Shown: positions 11,301 through 25,100 of the stretch, one piece after another | How positions within the stretch are numbered: the first letter of the stretch is position 1 | Layout of the letters: each line of letters opens with the position of its first letter | DNA from: Mytilus californianus | Taxonomy: Eukaryota > Mollusca > Bivalvia > Mytilida > Mytilidae | Direction: 5' to 3' | Length of the DNA stretch: 64,000 bases | Assembly: GCF_021869535.1 (NCBI RefSeq) | Contig: NW_026262701.1 | Coordinates: 46,379,278 to 46,443,277, forward strand | Notes under the pieces: generated by a model | The model's input: only the letters and a program-made list of their open reading frames with translations | What the model was told of the DNA's origin: nothing | Database searches by the model: none | Made by a program: the position numbers and the translations under genes

Positions 11301-13240
11301 CAGTTTAAGTAATTAATTATAAAGCACGATCAAACACTTGTAAATTAAGAAGGGAGTATCAAATATTGTAAGAATATGGCTTATATCACATTAAAAATAT
11401 AACCCTTAATATTGAAAATATCAAATTACTAGCAAAGTGTAAAAAACTACTTATATCGATTGATATAACAATTAATAGTGAAGAATGTGATATTTTTAAA
11501 AACGATAAGCACTTTTATGAACAAAACAAATATAATTTCGTTCTGTTAATGTCATGTTAGTGAGGAACATTTATTTAAATAGAAATTAAAGAAGATATCG
11601 GATAACGACTTAAACGACCAAAATACATCTAGATGGCAACATAGAGTCTCAGCTATAGACTAGTTCTATAGACTATAGCTATAGACTAAAACCAAAATAG
11701 TTCCCTATCCTCCCCATGAGTTTCATTTTAGTATCATTCTGTTCAATCACAAGAACTGTTATGCTACAACATTTACAACGGCTGTCACCATACCAGCGGC
11801 ACTCTCCAGAAGTACGGTTATACTTGGTTTGGACAATTTTGCCAGATATTCGGAATCCTCTGGTTTTATCCATGAAGTGCAATTAAAAATTTTGCTAGCT
11901 AACCCCTACTTTTCTTTTCATAATTTTATGACATATAGTTTTAAAAAGTCATATTTGAAAATCTTATAAAATCCTTGTTATTTTTCATACTTTTTTTAAA
12001 GAAAAAAGGTGCCAATGTTAAATGTATGAAAAAACTAGAGAAAACCATTTCCCGCCACATTTTCAGTGGTTTATATCTCGCAAACAAGCTCACGGATCCT
12101 TCATTTTTTTCTGCTGATTAAGTTCCTTTATTTATATACTATCTATTTATAACAGTCTATTAAAAAGCTTGTTATTTTGAAACAAAGTAGCGAACATTCT
12201 TAAAACTATCATAGGTAGCTCGGTAAGGATCATGGATAATTTTGGAATTCTTTCCAAGCAGCATTTCCCTCAGACTAACTTGTTTGGCTGCATTAACACA
12301 ATTATACGGCGCTCGGTAAAGATCGTGAATAGTTTATTGGGGTTCTTTTCAAATATGTTCAATTTAACCGAATAATGATAATAAATTATTAATAAAATAT
12401 CAAAATAAATATCAAAATAATATTATTTTTTACTTCTATATATATTAATAATTATATCATTATTTTCAATTGTTTAATCATTTTTTATTTGTTGTTACAT
12501 GTATGCCATCGGAGGACAGATAAATTGTGAATTGAACCTAATGAGATAGATACTATATATGCTTAGTTTTTAAATGAAAGAGGTTATGAAACTATTGTTG
12601 ATGTTATGTAATTCATATAGTTGTACTCTGTAAACAAAACTGATTTCCCAAAACATGGCTCTACCGAAAAAATGAATAACTATTATTCAATATTTTGAAT
12701 AAGTGTACTTACCAACTTCTAGCTATCCTCCCTGCGGCGCAACAGCTGTCTGCTAGAACTTCAGTTCAACAGATACTTTTTATTACCGAGTAAGGGAATT
12801 CCGAGCAGTCTTAACAATCATTGAAACAGAAATTGGTGAACCCAAAACGACAATCTGATAAAATGTTACGGTTTTGTACTTCTTTTTCTTTTTTGAAATT
12901 AATTCAAAACACTTGAATATTTGTATGAATCATGAATTATTGAAATTTTTCAGTCGACCCCCAGTTCGTATACGTGTAGCTCATTGTGTTTTCTTTCTTT
13001 GTTCGACTCATGATTTTGACTCTCCCTTGGTATATCTAATTTCTGTCACATATTTCTTGAGATAAGCTTTATATTGCAATAATTCTGAGGCTCTTTTTTC
13101 ACTAATATGTTTTTGACTAAAATCGCTCATTAGTTGTACTGTAATTTTCATGACTTTCTTCTATTTTTTCTCTTAAGATGTTTTTGTGTATTGTTCACTG
13201 GAATTTAATTTCAAACTCATAAGTCGAAAATAAACTGCAA
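11301..13240. other. Non-coding stretch, little recognised
   Basis: AT-rich with several short ORFs that show no family motif. A small direct-repeat cluster CTATAGACTA lies at 11652-11690. Confidence 0.45.
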
Positions 13241-13244
13241 ACGC

Positions 13245-13740
13245 CATGGCTTAAAAAAAAAAAGACAAACAGACAAACAGGGGCAACAGTACACAAAACA
13301 CAACATAGAAAACTAAAGACTGAGCAACACGAACCCCATCAAAATCAGGGGCTCATCTCAGGTGCTCCGGAAGGGTAAGCAAATCCTGCTCCACGTGCGA
13401 CACCCATCGTATTACTCCTCTTAAAGTTTTAAATAAAAATCCAGTTTTTAAAAGCGAAGGATACATGTAGACAAGACCAATTGAAACAACAAAGACGTTG
13501 AAAAAATCTTAAACTAAAACACAGATGCTACAATGTATGAAGTTCCTGCTAAGTTAATGGTAACTATCGTGTCGCTCATGGCAAGTAAAAATCCCATGAT
13601 ACATGTAACTCTCATTCCTTGGTCACATAAACAAGCAAAGAAGGCTGAAATTGTTGGTACGATAAATGTAACACCTTATTGGTTATCTGTGTCAAAGATA
13701 TTTCATAACTGTGAAACAAATCATGATGGCATCCGTTAAA
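13245..13740 (+). repeat. Dispersed repeat family B, copy 1
   Basis: Contains ACAGTACACAAAACACAACATAGAAAACTAAAGACTGAG, GGTGCTCCGGAAGGGTAAGCA and, diverged at the end, TTTCATAACTGTGAAAC...GATGGC. The same order occurs at 29060-29560. Confidence 0.65.
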
Positions 13741-14373
13741 CGTTAAAAAAGATGTTTTCAAATTTTCCATTAAAAACCTTTCTCAAATGATTTCCAAAAT
13801 TTGAAAATACATTTGAAATTCCGTCTATTTAGACAAACAAACAAAAACCATATGCCTTGAATTTTAACATATTGTCTTACTACCTAACAAGAAAAGTTAT
13901 GTCATACCATAAAGCTGAAAGAAACAAAGCAAAATAATTGTTTTGACACTGAAGAGACAAAAGTATCAAAATTAATGTTGATATTTCAGTATTACGTCAC
14001 AGTATTCGGGATGACAATTGAGAGCGTACCATATCTATCACCACTGTCAATTTCTTTACTTTGTTTCGAAGACAACAATGATTTAAAACAAAGAAGCTTA
14101 AATTTATTATGTAACATGAGCCACATTGACGCAGTGAGAGAACAATCTTATCTTGGATCGGAATGTTTTAATTACAAATTAAGTTGTAAATTTGTCATTA
14201 GCTTTGACATTTGCTTTGAAAGAGTTAAAGTGTTCCGTAATATCATACTGCCAGTAACTGTTTGTTCAAGGTTTTCCATCATTTGATATTATTGTATACA
14301 CTTGTGTCAGGTAAAGTAGTTTATATTGGAGAAACGTGATTTATATGCAATAAGGATTAATATTTATTTAGTT

Positions 14374-14502
14374 ATCTTGGTGTAAACAGAATTTTACACC
14401 GGTGTTTAAAATCTGAACACCCTGAGGCGCAGTTGAACGGTGTATGTATTTTCAACACCGGTGTCAAATTCCGTACACCCCTGATTACACCAAGTGAAGA
14501 TA
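14374..14502. mobile_element. Fold-back (MITE-like) element, about 130 bp
   Basis: Imperfect inverted repeat: outer CTTGGTGTAA / TTACACCAAG and inner TTTTACACCGGTGTTTAAAAT against ATTTTCAACACCGGTGTCAAA. It could form a long hairpin. No coding content. Confidence 0.6.
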
Positions 14503-15037
14503 GCGGATTCATTTCTTATGAAGCGTTCCTTTTCTCATTTTTATATCGGCTGAAAAATTGAAAAATTCTTATGAAGAACTTTCACTTCACATTTTTTCTA
14601 CACCGATGTTGCTGCGCATTGTCAAAAATAACCTTTTTCTTTTCTTTTTTTTTTTTAATTTAAGAAAATATCATATAGATATATTGATTATGTCAGCTGA
14701 TCGTCATGTTCCAATCTTACTCTCAATCCGTTGAGGGGTTATGAATACTGAGTTAACTGAGGTCAGAGGGTGAAAATGACGTTATTGAAGCATTCTACGG
14801 GAAAATGCACGACTGTGAAACTGAAAGTAGTCAAAACACGAAAACATAAACAAACGATGGTAAGAATTTGTTGAAAGCCCATTTTCTTAAATAAAAATAA
14901 GAGAGTCATTTAACTTCATCGAATCCTGTCTTAGTATCTTATTGTAAATCGTTTAAGTATGTGACTAATTTAGTTTTCTTTGTCTTTTACGTCAATATAA
15001 ACAGTGTGTTCAATTACGGGAACATCATTCATTTCCA

Positions 15038-15231
15038 TTCACATAGGGGGCTTCGATCTAAAAGAATTGCTGTCTTTGTCCTATTAGGATAGAAATAATT
15101 CATTGGGGATTGAATTTATATTAATTTTACCACGGTTTGGTCCTTGCTAATATTTTATCGCTCGTTGTAAAATATTGATCATAAAGGGCCAACCCGTGGT
15201 AAAATCACGATAAACGCAAGCCCCCTTGTGA
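15038..15231. mobile_element. Fold-back (MITE-like) element, about 190 bp
   Basis: Outer arms TCACATAGGGGGCTT (15038 side) and AAGCCCCCTTGTGA (15231 side). Inner arms ATTTTACCACGG (15124) and CCGTGGTAAAAT (ending 15205), with a further paired TAATATTTTA / TAAAATATT core. Confidence 0.6.
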
Positions 15232-15289
15232 CGCTTATGGGAAATAATGAAACCGAATTAGTTGATAATTGTTTCCTTATGAAACAGTT

Positions 15290-15530
15290 CTATGCCACCA
15301 TTTTTTTTCTTAAAATGTCCTGTACTAAGTCAGGAAAATGGCCATTGTTATATTATAGTTCGTTTATGTGTGTGTTACATTTTAATGTTGTGTTTCTGTT
15401 GTGTCGTAGTTCTCCTCTTGTTTTTGATGTGTTTCTCTCAGTTTTAGTTTGTAACCCGGATTTGTTTTTTACTCAATCGATTTATGAATTTCGAACAGCG
15501 GTATACTACTGTTGCCTTTATTTCTATGCA
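15290..15530 (+). repeat. Probable mussel interspersed repeat
   Basis: Text such as GTTTCTCTCAGTTTTAGTTTGTAACCCGG and GAACAGCGGTATACTACTGTTGCC is recalled as frequent in mussel sequence. There is no second copy in this window, so the call rests on recall only. Confidence 0.4.
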
Positions 15531-15531
15531 A

Positions 15532-16892
15532 TTGAATATTAATATTTAGCACATTCCTCTGTGACATTGTGAACGCTAAGCGTTTGATGTGTTGTTCTGT
15601 TGTGCAGCTTTAGCAGGGTAATCGATATACTCGCTGTATAAGTGAAACGGTGGTATTGTGATCAAACCCCATAAAGAACAAATCTATTCTATTAATTTGA
15701 TTTTTCGTCTTCATTATTTCTTGTATTTATTTTTCACTTGTTTTTAAGCTTCGTTTGTCATCTTCCCTCGTAAAATATATGAATATTTCTAAAACCAGCA
15801 CACCTTCAGAATTAGTTAGTTTTGATATGGCGGAATTTAAAAGACCTTGAATTATAAACCTAACATTTGTTTAGAAAAAAATGCAATGTTATTATTTATC
15901 AATTAGTAAGTTGATATTTTAAGAGTTTTGCAAGTAAGGAGGGAGAAAGGGATCAATTATTCCGTAACTGTTTTAAATTAAATGATTGTTAGGCTAGATT
16001 AAGTTATACGTCGAGCCTAATTTTTTTGTTATCCTCACTGTGCCATTATTGAATAAAATAAACAATATACTGTGCAGTCAGTCTTAAAGTTTCTAAACCT
16101 CTCCAATTATGCTTTATTTTCCGAGTTACATTATATTGGATAAACGCAAGGGTATTTTCAAACAAGACCATTACCGGATCTGGACCTGCATCGCTGCATG
16201 CAAATGATTGAGGTAACATGTATACCGGATCAAAACTTATCATTCCTAGACCAAATTTAAAAAAACTTCAATAGGTGCCAAGCTACATCAAAGATGTAAA
16301 AAAAAATTACTTACTCGCTACAACTCAACGTTATCAAGCTGCAAATCAAATATCAAATAATTCCCTTTCATAAAAGCCAAGAATAATTTCTTTTGGACGG
16401 ACGGACGGACGGACAGATAGACGGAGTCGAGCGGTAAGATAACCTTCATCCGCCTTTGGTGATGCGGGTAAAAATAAAGCTACGTTTCTTAAATCCCTAC
16501 AACTTCAATACTCACATGCATCACACATTGCGTATTAAAATTGAAAAACGTGGTTGCTAAGATTTGTAGTCACCATCAATTTCTCGACCAACAAAACCTC
16601 CAAGTAAAATGCAACTGTGAAACCCTATGATTGGCTACATTTAATTCAAAAGTTAAGTGTTTGGCCTCCAAATGCCATTGATAAGTGTTATCAGAACCCG
16701 CGTCTATTTTTTTAAATTATAAGCCTGCTGACTGATGTACCAAAGGTATCACCATTACAGTTGTCAGTACTCTTGTGCAAGGATTGGAATATCATTGATT
16801 CGATATTTTGTTAATGCTGTGCATTAAGTGTTATAAAATATCATTTTTTTTTTCTCCGAAGCATCGTTAGTATTAGCTAGATTTGGCACTAC
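15532..16892. other. Non-coding stretch with a GGAC microsatellite
   Basis: No gene seen. (GGAC)n occurs at about 16396-16414, followed by a CATCCGCC...GATGCGGG segment. Confidence 0.45.
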
Positions 16893-17035
16893 ATAAAATT
16901 GAGAATGGAAATGGGGAATATGTCAAAGAGACAACAACCCAACCAAAGAGCAGACAATAGCCGAAGGCCACCAATGGGTCGTCAACGCACCGAGAAAATC
17001 CCGCACCCGGAGGTGGTCCTCAGCTGGCCCCTAAA
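16893..17035 (+). repeat. Dispersed repeat family C, copy 2
   Basis: AAAATTGAGAATGGAAATGGGGAATATGTCAAAGAG through CCGCACCCGGAGGTGGTCCTCAGCTGGCC. The other copies are at 8440-8650 (reverse) and 38617-38705. Confidence 0.75.
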
Positions 17036-17109
17036 TGAAATTGTGTACTAGTTCAGTGAAAATGGACGTCACACAAACTCCAAAACATATAAATGAACTA
17101 AAATTAAAA

Positions 17110-17639
17110 AAAAATTTACAAGACTAACAAAGGCCAGAGGCTCCTGACTTGGGACAGGCGCAAAATGCGGCGGGGTTAAACATGTTTTGTGAATCTCAAC
17201 CCCCCCCCCCCTATACCTCTAGCCAATGTAGAATAAAGAAATACATAGTAATACGCACAGTAAAACTCAGTTCAAAAGAAGTCCGAGTCCGATGTCAGAA
17301 TAGGTAACAAAAGAAACCAAGCAAAATGACAATGATACATAAATGAACAAAGGACTACTAGCAGTTACTGACATGCCAGCCCAAGACCTCAATTAAACTG
17401 AATGAAAGATTATTGTCTTCATCATATTAAAATCAAGTACAATCCCCCCCGTTAGGGGTTTAGTATCAAACCATCATAACATATATGAGAAGAACATAAC
17501 CCGTATCATGCCAACAACTGGTTTTAGAATAAATGTGTTTATTTCCGATGCAAAGACCCTATGAGTGAATCAATATTAATACCAAAATATGCAATCCTTA
17601 ATGACTTGACAACAGTATTGTAACTATATCCTTTCCGAA
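17110..17639 (-). repeat. 3' part of a Penelope-like element, non-coding side
   Basis: Lies directly after the reverse-transcriptase fragment on its strand. The block GGCTCCTGACTTGGGACAGGC...GGCGGGGTTAAACATG recurs at 37285-37345 and 39355-39405, the last also next to a Penelope-like fragment, which ties it to that element type. Confidence 0.5.
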
Positions 17640-18660
17640 TAGGTCTTTTTAAAGGTTTGTTAGATTTTGAGGTGAATGCCGACATTTTTGTGCTTTGTAA
17701 AGAATATTACCATAAAATATTGGATGTGAAATACCTGAACGTATAAGATGTCTGCATGTTAATTTATATTTACGAATGATGTCCTGGTACCGATAATAAA
17801 ATTTAGTAAATGTTTTGACTAGTTTGTGATATCTAAAACCCTGGTGTAATAATTTTTCAGTAATACAGAGATTTCTTTCGTTGAAATCAAATACGTTGTT
17901 ACATACACGAGCGAATCGAACAAGTTGAGATATATAAACACCATAAGATGGTGACAAGGGAACGTCACCATCTAAAAATGGATAATTAACAATAGGAAAT
18001 GAAAAATCATCTCTTTTATCATAAATTTTGGTATTAAGCTTCCCGTTAAAGATATAGATATTAAGATCAGGAAAGGGCAGTGTTCATTGTTAGTATTAGC
18101 TTTATTTAAAGTCAGTTCGGCAGGATAAATCTCTTTAGTGTACATACTAGAAGTCGTCATTATTGAGAGCCAATATATCATCTAAATATCTAAAAGTGTT
18201 ATTAAATTTTTGAATCAGATGTTGTTTCGATGGGTCTTTGCTGATTTTAGTCATAAATTGTAACTCATAACAATACAGAAACAGGTCCACAATAAGTGGT
18301 GCACAGTTAGTCCCCATGGGAATTCCGATAACCTGACGATATACGGAATCTCCAAAGCGAATAAAAATGTTATCTAGTAAAAATTCAAGGGCAGCTATAG
18401 TATCAAAGCAGGTCCAATTGACATAGTTGTTTTGTTTGTTGTTACTAAAAAATGACCTAAAAGACTTTGAACATATATATTCGCATTCCGACTTTTTTAA
18501 TGCCCATTTAATCAGGTGTGTGAATTTTTTCTTGTCTATAAATTTGTGTTTTAGATGCTGTTTAACTTTGTAATTGATCGCTCGGCATGTGCGTTGTGCA
18601 TACGAAGCTATTAAAATGGTGTACATTATATCGTTGAATAGTTTTTTTAGTGATGATCCA
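17640..18660 (-). pseudogene. Penelope-like retroelement reverse transcriptase, decayed
   Basis: Reading down the minus strand: an N-terminal palm/finger part (18659-18147) with GIPMGTNCAPL and the catalytic FRYLDDI box, then EIYPAELTLNKAN, YDKRDDFSFPIVN, YGVYISQLVRFARV, and KLLHQGFRYHKLVKTF with GISHPIFYG near the C-end. This motif order fits Penelope-like elements; a related reverse-transcriptase retroelement is the alternative. The copy is dead: a TAG with a frameshift near 18145, a one-base loss near 18065, no 5' part beyond a TGA near 18670, and no endonuclease domain seen. It lies 3' of the transglutaminase gene. Confidence 0.75.
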
Positions 18661-18670
18661 ATAAATCATC

Positions 18671-19024
18671 GTCGAGGTACATAAATGATAATAACAACAT
18701 AGATAATATATATTTATGTATTTAAAAAAATTAAATATATTATAGAGACAATGTAATGGTTATGTCTATAATAACTGTTTTTATTTGCTGCCCATAAAGC
18801 AATGTTAACATTTATCAAGATGTGATTCTCAAAGCAAAATTATATATAGTTGGACATACATGCAACTAAAATATCTGTAGCTCTTAGTCGGTTTTACCCT
18901 TTATATGTAAGGATAAAATCTCAAAACAAGTTGTATAAAACAAAACGTAATTTATAGTATTATAAAATCTATTACAGAAGGAACATATCAGTTTGCACTA
19001 ATGTCAGATAATTTAATGTGGGAT
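18671..19024. other. Transglutaminase 3' flank
   Basis: AT-rich; contains the candidate poly(A) signal and otherwise nothing recognised. Confidence 0.5.
18780..18785 (-). promoter_or_regulatory. Candidate poly(A) signal of the transglutaminase gene
   Basis: AATAAA on the minus strand (TTTATT on plus), about 240 nt after the stop codon. This distance fits a short 3' UTR. No other evidence for the cleavage site is visible. Confidence 0.35.
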
Positions 19025-19166
19025 TTATTCGCTTATCTTTATTTCACAGGATCCATCAACCATTTCCAACTCTTTCGAGTTGAAGGAGACGATCAACTCT
19101 CTTATTCCAGCTTTTGTGGGTAAAATTTCGACTGTTGTCATAAATGTTTGATCGCTTGGTACAATG
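19025..19166 (-). CDS. Transglutaminase coding exon 15 with stop codon
   Basis: Residues 722-768 and TAA at 19027-19025. The peptide ends [21 protein letters not shown]...KISE, the usual last two strands of barrel 2. The acceptor is TTTTTCAG|CA. The stop codon overlaps an AATAAA hexamer. Confidence 0.94.
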
Positions 19167-22100
19167 CTGAAAAACAAAATGTTAGTGTTGAATACAAATT
19201 CACGGTTATGACGATACATTTGTATTTTACTTTACAACATTCATTGAAAGTAATCACTCAGTTATGTTTTACGTCATCAATTTCTAAATTAAACTGACTG
19301 CAAAAGTACACAATTGTTAAAAAAAAAAGCAATGCATTAAGGAAGACATATTTTGAATATGTTGATCTGGCATTGATGAAAAATAAAACCCGTTATTGTA
19401 ATGATTAATCGTAAATAATTTTTACGCAGTGACTGGATTTACACAATGGGAAGTCCATTAACGTATGAGGCGTTCAGTCAACTCATTATTAGGCATCACA
19501 TAAACAGTACCAGTATTGTGTACCAAGTATTCCAAGTACATATTTGAATATACCCTTGTTATGAATATCTTCCTTATAGCTATACATAATTTATAAGAAA
19601 CCCCATTTTATTTCAATCAATTACGAATACAACTCTAACCTTTGAGGTATAACTTGGTTTTCCGTTAAGCCAGTACCCTCAACTGTTAATTCGCAACTAG
19701 TCAATGCACATGGAAGTGGATTTGTGAACGAGACTTCTGCTTTTATCTTCTCGCCAACCTTTCCAGTAGCTGGTGCCTAAAGTAACAGTATCGATATATC
19801 ATTATAATATAAATGCAAAGCATATAAGTGTATGATTCAGTCCATCCATTTTAAGTATAAAAAATAAGGGTATGTTATATAATTGGCAATGAGAAAAGTT
19901 AACACACAAACAAACATCCACCAGAGACGAGAAACTATGATGTAAAAAACTATTTTATAGATTACAGTGCGGTCTTTAACCATAGGTAGAAACTTATTAA
20001 ACAATGAGTTAAACAAGGCCTTAGCATGATAAAATGTAAAAGAGAGGCGAAAGATACCGACGAGACATTCAGACTCATAAGTCAAAAACAATCTGACAAC
20101 GCCAGACAAACAACAGTACACAAAAAACAACATAGAAAACTAAAGACTGAGCTACAAGAACCCCACCAAAAACTGGGGGTGATCTCAGGTGCTCCGGAAG
20201 AGTAAGCAGATCCTGCTCCACAGTTTACCGAAAAAAATCCACGGCCTGATTTATACTCAAAACAATACACGAAAAACAAATAAAGTGACAGATTCCGACG
20301 AAAACACCTAAATTATAGGCTCCTGACTTCTTATTCAATGTAGTTGTACTTTAATTCAACGAAAGAACTTAGGGAAGAACTAACAGTGAGCTGCTTCAGG
20401 CGAAATAATATGGATGAAAGGTTTGGTAATCATCTTCCCAAAAAATATATCCCTTTTTGAGATTTTAGACTGAAAATTGAAGTAAAACAACTTTTTTTTT
20501 TATTCGTGGAATTTTAATTTGAATGAAGCCCCTTGAGAAATAAATACCCCTTTCAAAAGATATTAATCAGAAATGATATATGCTTTATCCGTCCTGCTAA
20601 TAAGAGTTGCGCCATGAGCGCATGAGCGAAAGACAAACTTACGGGTGGATAAAAACTACATATCCCCGGGTAACACAGTAAATGGTGTATCTATAAAGAA
20701 CTGCAATAAATACCTTGATCTTAAGTTCTGGTTTAATCAGGCGAAAGGTATCTTGATCGACGTATGAGTGTTCAGTTTCGAGGATTGTACACATACATGA
20801 CATCTTCATATGGCACTGGTCAACCAGCTTGCTATAGTATTCATCAAATGTCACCTTGAGGCTCAATTCCTTACCTACAAATAAATACAAATAAATGAAT
20901 AGAATGCTAAGAAATTACAGGATATTTGTGTATTGCTTATATGTGTTTCATCTTTATCAACCATGTGGTTTAATTGATTTGACCTTAATTTGATTGTTTC
21001 TGTGGTTTGTTTCTTTGTTTGAATTTAAAAACACTCAATGTTATAATGATGGAGGAAGCAATGAACATTATTAAGTAACCTTATCACAAACTAGTCGATA
21101 GATTGTCACATGACTAGTAGTGGTGTTGATACCCTAAAACCGTTGAACCTTTTGAAATTGCAAAAGGCTAAAGCAGTCTGCCCATTTAGATTTCAAACAC
21201 TGAAGTTACTTTCTTTTCGCCAATATTTTGATCTTACTGCTGATTTTGATGTGCAATACTGACTGGGATTTTTTTTTTTTTTTGACGCAGAATCATTAAG
21301 CAATGGTTTCTTGTCACATTAATCAACGTTCAGTGGAAAATATGATACAGGTATTATACTCACTTTTATTTGCTGCTATTTTCTCATTGCCAATAGCTAA
21401 ATTCTTCACTCTTTTGGCTGGAACTCCAGTATAGTACATACTACTTGTACATATTGAACCAGACAGTGTCCGGATCTCACTGCTGTTATTGCTTATCTTT
21501 AGAATAATTTCAAAATCTTTTCCGTATGGAGCTGTTTCTTTCTCCAGCAATTCAAACTGTACATCCTATATCCAATGTATATTAAGACATCATTTTTTTT
21601 TTCAAAATACTCATTAATTCCTGATAACATGATAATATCTTATATGTTGAACTTTTATAAAATAAAATAATCCGCAATTCTTCATGTTTTTTCGTTAGGA
21701 TATGATTTTAATCCAATTTTACGCCAACTCTGCTCAGTAGCATATATTTTTTATCAAATATGCAAATACCTTGGTAAAACGAATAATTTATTATTTGATT
21801 CCCATTCGCCAGAATATTAACACATATTTTTATAAGTTATCTGCCTATAAATTCTGTAATTTTTACACTTACTTTTGTTGTTTCACATTCCTCTGACAAA
21901 GTTGAACCACGATGAGTTTAATATTGTTTCACAATTTAATTCAGCCTCATTCAGTTATAAAGTTACTAAATGAGTAAAATAGGTGTGGGTCAATGGGACA
22001 GCAACTATTTATCAAACTGTAGCAACCAAACGTCTAGCTCTCATGAGATTCTTGCTATCATTTTATGTATTATTGAATTACACTTAGGGCTCATTAGAAC

Positions 22101-25100
22101 AGTAAGCTTACAATTTTGATTTATACATAATAGAATTTGATACATTGTATCATGTCTATTAAGGTAACTCACCCAATTCTGTCAATAAAACGGATTTATA
22201 AACAACTGTCATAAAAGTTGAAGGTTTAGCTAGCAATAAAACCAGGTTAGCCCAAGATTTGCTTCAGAAACCAGTACGTATACCAAGTCAGGAATAAGAC
22301 AGCTGTTGTCCATTCGTTCCGTTGATTGATAAAGTCGAGCGTTTGATTTTGTCAGGTTTTATGAACTTCTCCCCTTTTTTAAATTTACCTTGGAGTTCGC
22401 TATTTTCATTAATGCTTTTTTACACGTTGTTCTTAAACAGTGAAAACCTTATTATATCATTGACCATTTAGCAGTACAATGTCCATACAGTTACTTTTTT
22501 ATATGAGTAAATGCGAAATTAATCAGTAAGCATGTTGTTTCAACCCTATTTTGATTTTCAAAATTCATAAAACATTACATGTTATAATTTTGTGTTTGAT
22601 TCCAGTTTATTGTTTGAATAACTAAAGCAATAATTGTGAATTCATGAAATTATAAAGCGCCTACCATAGGTTTGCCTTCATGGTAGATACCTTTTCTACT
22701 AGACTCTTGATTGGCTCTCATGACTGCTGTTCTTTCTTCATTCGAACCTTACATAAAAATTAAAAAATTAGATTTTAAATAAAAATATCAATATATTATA
22801 TATAAACTGGGTTTAAATTGAAGAAAGCAAGTGTGTAAAATTGACATTCAACATCAGTCACGAAAAGTAAGCATTATATTGTTTGGACTTTTTTATGACA
22901 AAAATTACATTTCTTTATCAAAATCAATATTCCTTTTATTCAAAGACAACTTCCTTTATATTGGAAAAACTCATAAAACTCATACAATGATTAAATCAAA
23001 AATTAAATATTGTTTTCTTATTATCTTTTGTTATTCCTTATGAAGTATAACGATTATTTGTCCATTTCAAAGAAGCAATTCATTCTATTTGTATAATGCA
23101 AATTCAGGCGACGGTAGTGTACCGATGGTCAAACCTAGTCAATCGATTAGGAATAGACAAAGCAAGACAAGAAATAAAAATTGATGGCAGTTAATAGAAC
23201 ACTTTCTTTGTTTTGGAAAAATTCATACAACTCATAAAATGATCAAATCACAAGTTTATTAATTTTTCTTATAAGCTTTCGTTCTTGCTAATGAAGTATA
23301 ATGATTACTTGTAAATTTCAAAGACGCAACCCATGCTATTTATATAGCACAAATTAAGGCAACAGTTAGTTATCGATGTTCAAACCTCGTAAATCCATTT
23401 GAAAGGCACAAATCAAGACAAATAACAAAAACTGAGGGAATCGCATCAACAAAGTGTCAAGTAAAGTTCCCTTCATTGAAAACTATGCAATTTTGTTCTT
23501 TTTTATCAAATATCACTCTTAACCTCCATGGTTTACCTTCTGGGTGTTTGTACTGATTAGTCACATCCTCGCGATATCTATCATAACAGAAATTTTCCCA
23601 ATTTCCCATTGGTTTCCCGGTTGGTAAATGTGTACTTATATGTTTTCCTATGCTGAAATAATAATTGATAAACAATAAAAGAACAGCAGTTTATGCAATT
23701 CATTTTAAGACGTAGGGTAAACTTATTATATATACCAGGATTAAAATTTTGTACGTACGCCAGACGCGCGTTTCGTCTGCAAAAGAATCATAAATGACGC
23801 TATGGTCAAAATAGTTAAAAGAACAAATAATGTACGAAGCTGATGAGCATTGAGAACCCAACATTCCGAAAGATTTTTCCAAATACAGCTATGGTAGTCT
23901 TTTCCTGTGGTATAAATTTCCTTAGTATTTCGAAAAATTAAAAGTTGTGTAAACAGTTAATTTAGAAATATGACCACATCAATGATACTTTATTTCCACA
24001 CAGGAGTGCCTACTACTGGGCGTGTGATACCATTGGAGAGATTGCAGAATGAATTTTTTTACAGCTTTTGCAGTTTTTACTTTGTACTCAAACGCAAGAG
24101 GTATTATAGATTAACGCAGAAATTTAAGACATCACATTTTAAATTATTAATAACATTAAACAGTTAAACATCTATAAAACTCATATAGTTTTGATTCATG
24201 AGACAGAAAAATCATTTTTATAACTATTCCTAGCTCAGAAACCTTTGATATGTGTCTGTCTGTTTGTTTTTATGATAGTTTTGTTTTCATTAATCTGAAA
24301 CAAAAACATGTATTACATTTTATACTAATAGGTGCTTTACTGTCTTTATGACACATCCTTACATTAAATTTCTTTTGCAAAAAAGGGTTTCGGTACTGGT
24401 TACCTGTGTTTTTGGAGTCCAATATTTTTTAGATCACCAGTTTCAGTCATTTGCCAGAAGACTTTGTCTGCATTCACCTCCGCGAAGACAAATGGTGTAT
24501 CAAAAGGAAGGTAGACCTCTCCGGTTTTAATGGCTGCTAATGGAGCAGGTCCACATTGATATATACCTGGGATAATACACTGTGCATTATAAATTACAAT
24601 AGTAAATCTAATATATTTACACCAATAAATGTAATTCATGTTATATCACCAAAAACCAACCCTCATTTGATGTTTTATTTTTTTTTAAATTGATTGTTCT
24701 GTAGTAGAGAACCAATGCAATGTATTATGTGCTAGCTTAGGCTGCTTGTGAACTGTTAGACCTCGAGGGAATCATAAGCTCAGTAGTCAGTGCTTGGACA
24801 ATGACATTATTTACTACATACAATTCATCTTAAATATATTAAGAAACAAAGTTTTAAACTCCGTCAGTCAAAGTTGACCTTAGATGAATTTGGTTATATA
24901 GTTTAGGTCCCTTTTGGACATATAATTCCTAATGTTTCTCCGTATCTATACTGGCTTTCAAATGTTTAGGTTCGAGCGTTCCTGGTGAAGATATATCCAG
25001 AAAAACGTTACAGACACACGAAAATGTTATTTTCCCATGTCTATGCAGTCTAAGATTTAGATAGAGATAGCAATATCGTATATGTGTTTCAGTGTATTGT

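Noticed and set aside
13975-14286. 103-codon plus-strand ORF
   Set aside because: No recognisable motif, no splice partners and it is followed by a fold-back element; treated as chance.
15228-15542. 104-codon plus-strand ORF
   Set aside because: It covers text recalled as a common mussel interspersed repeat; no domain or splice evidence.
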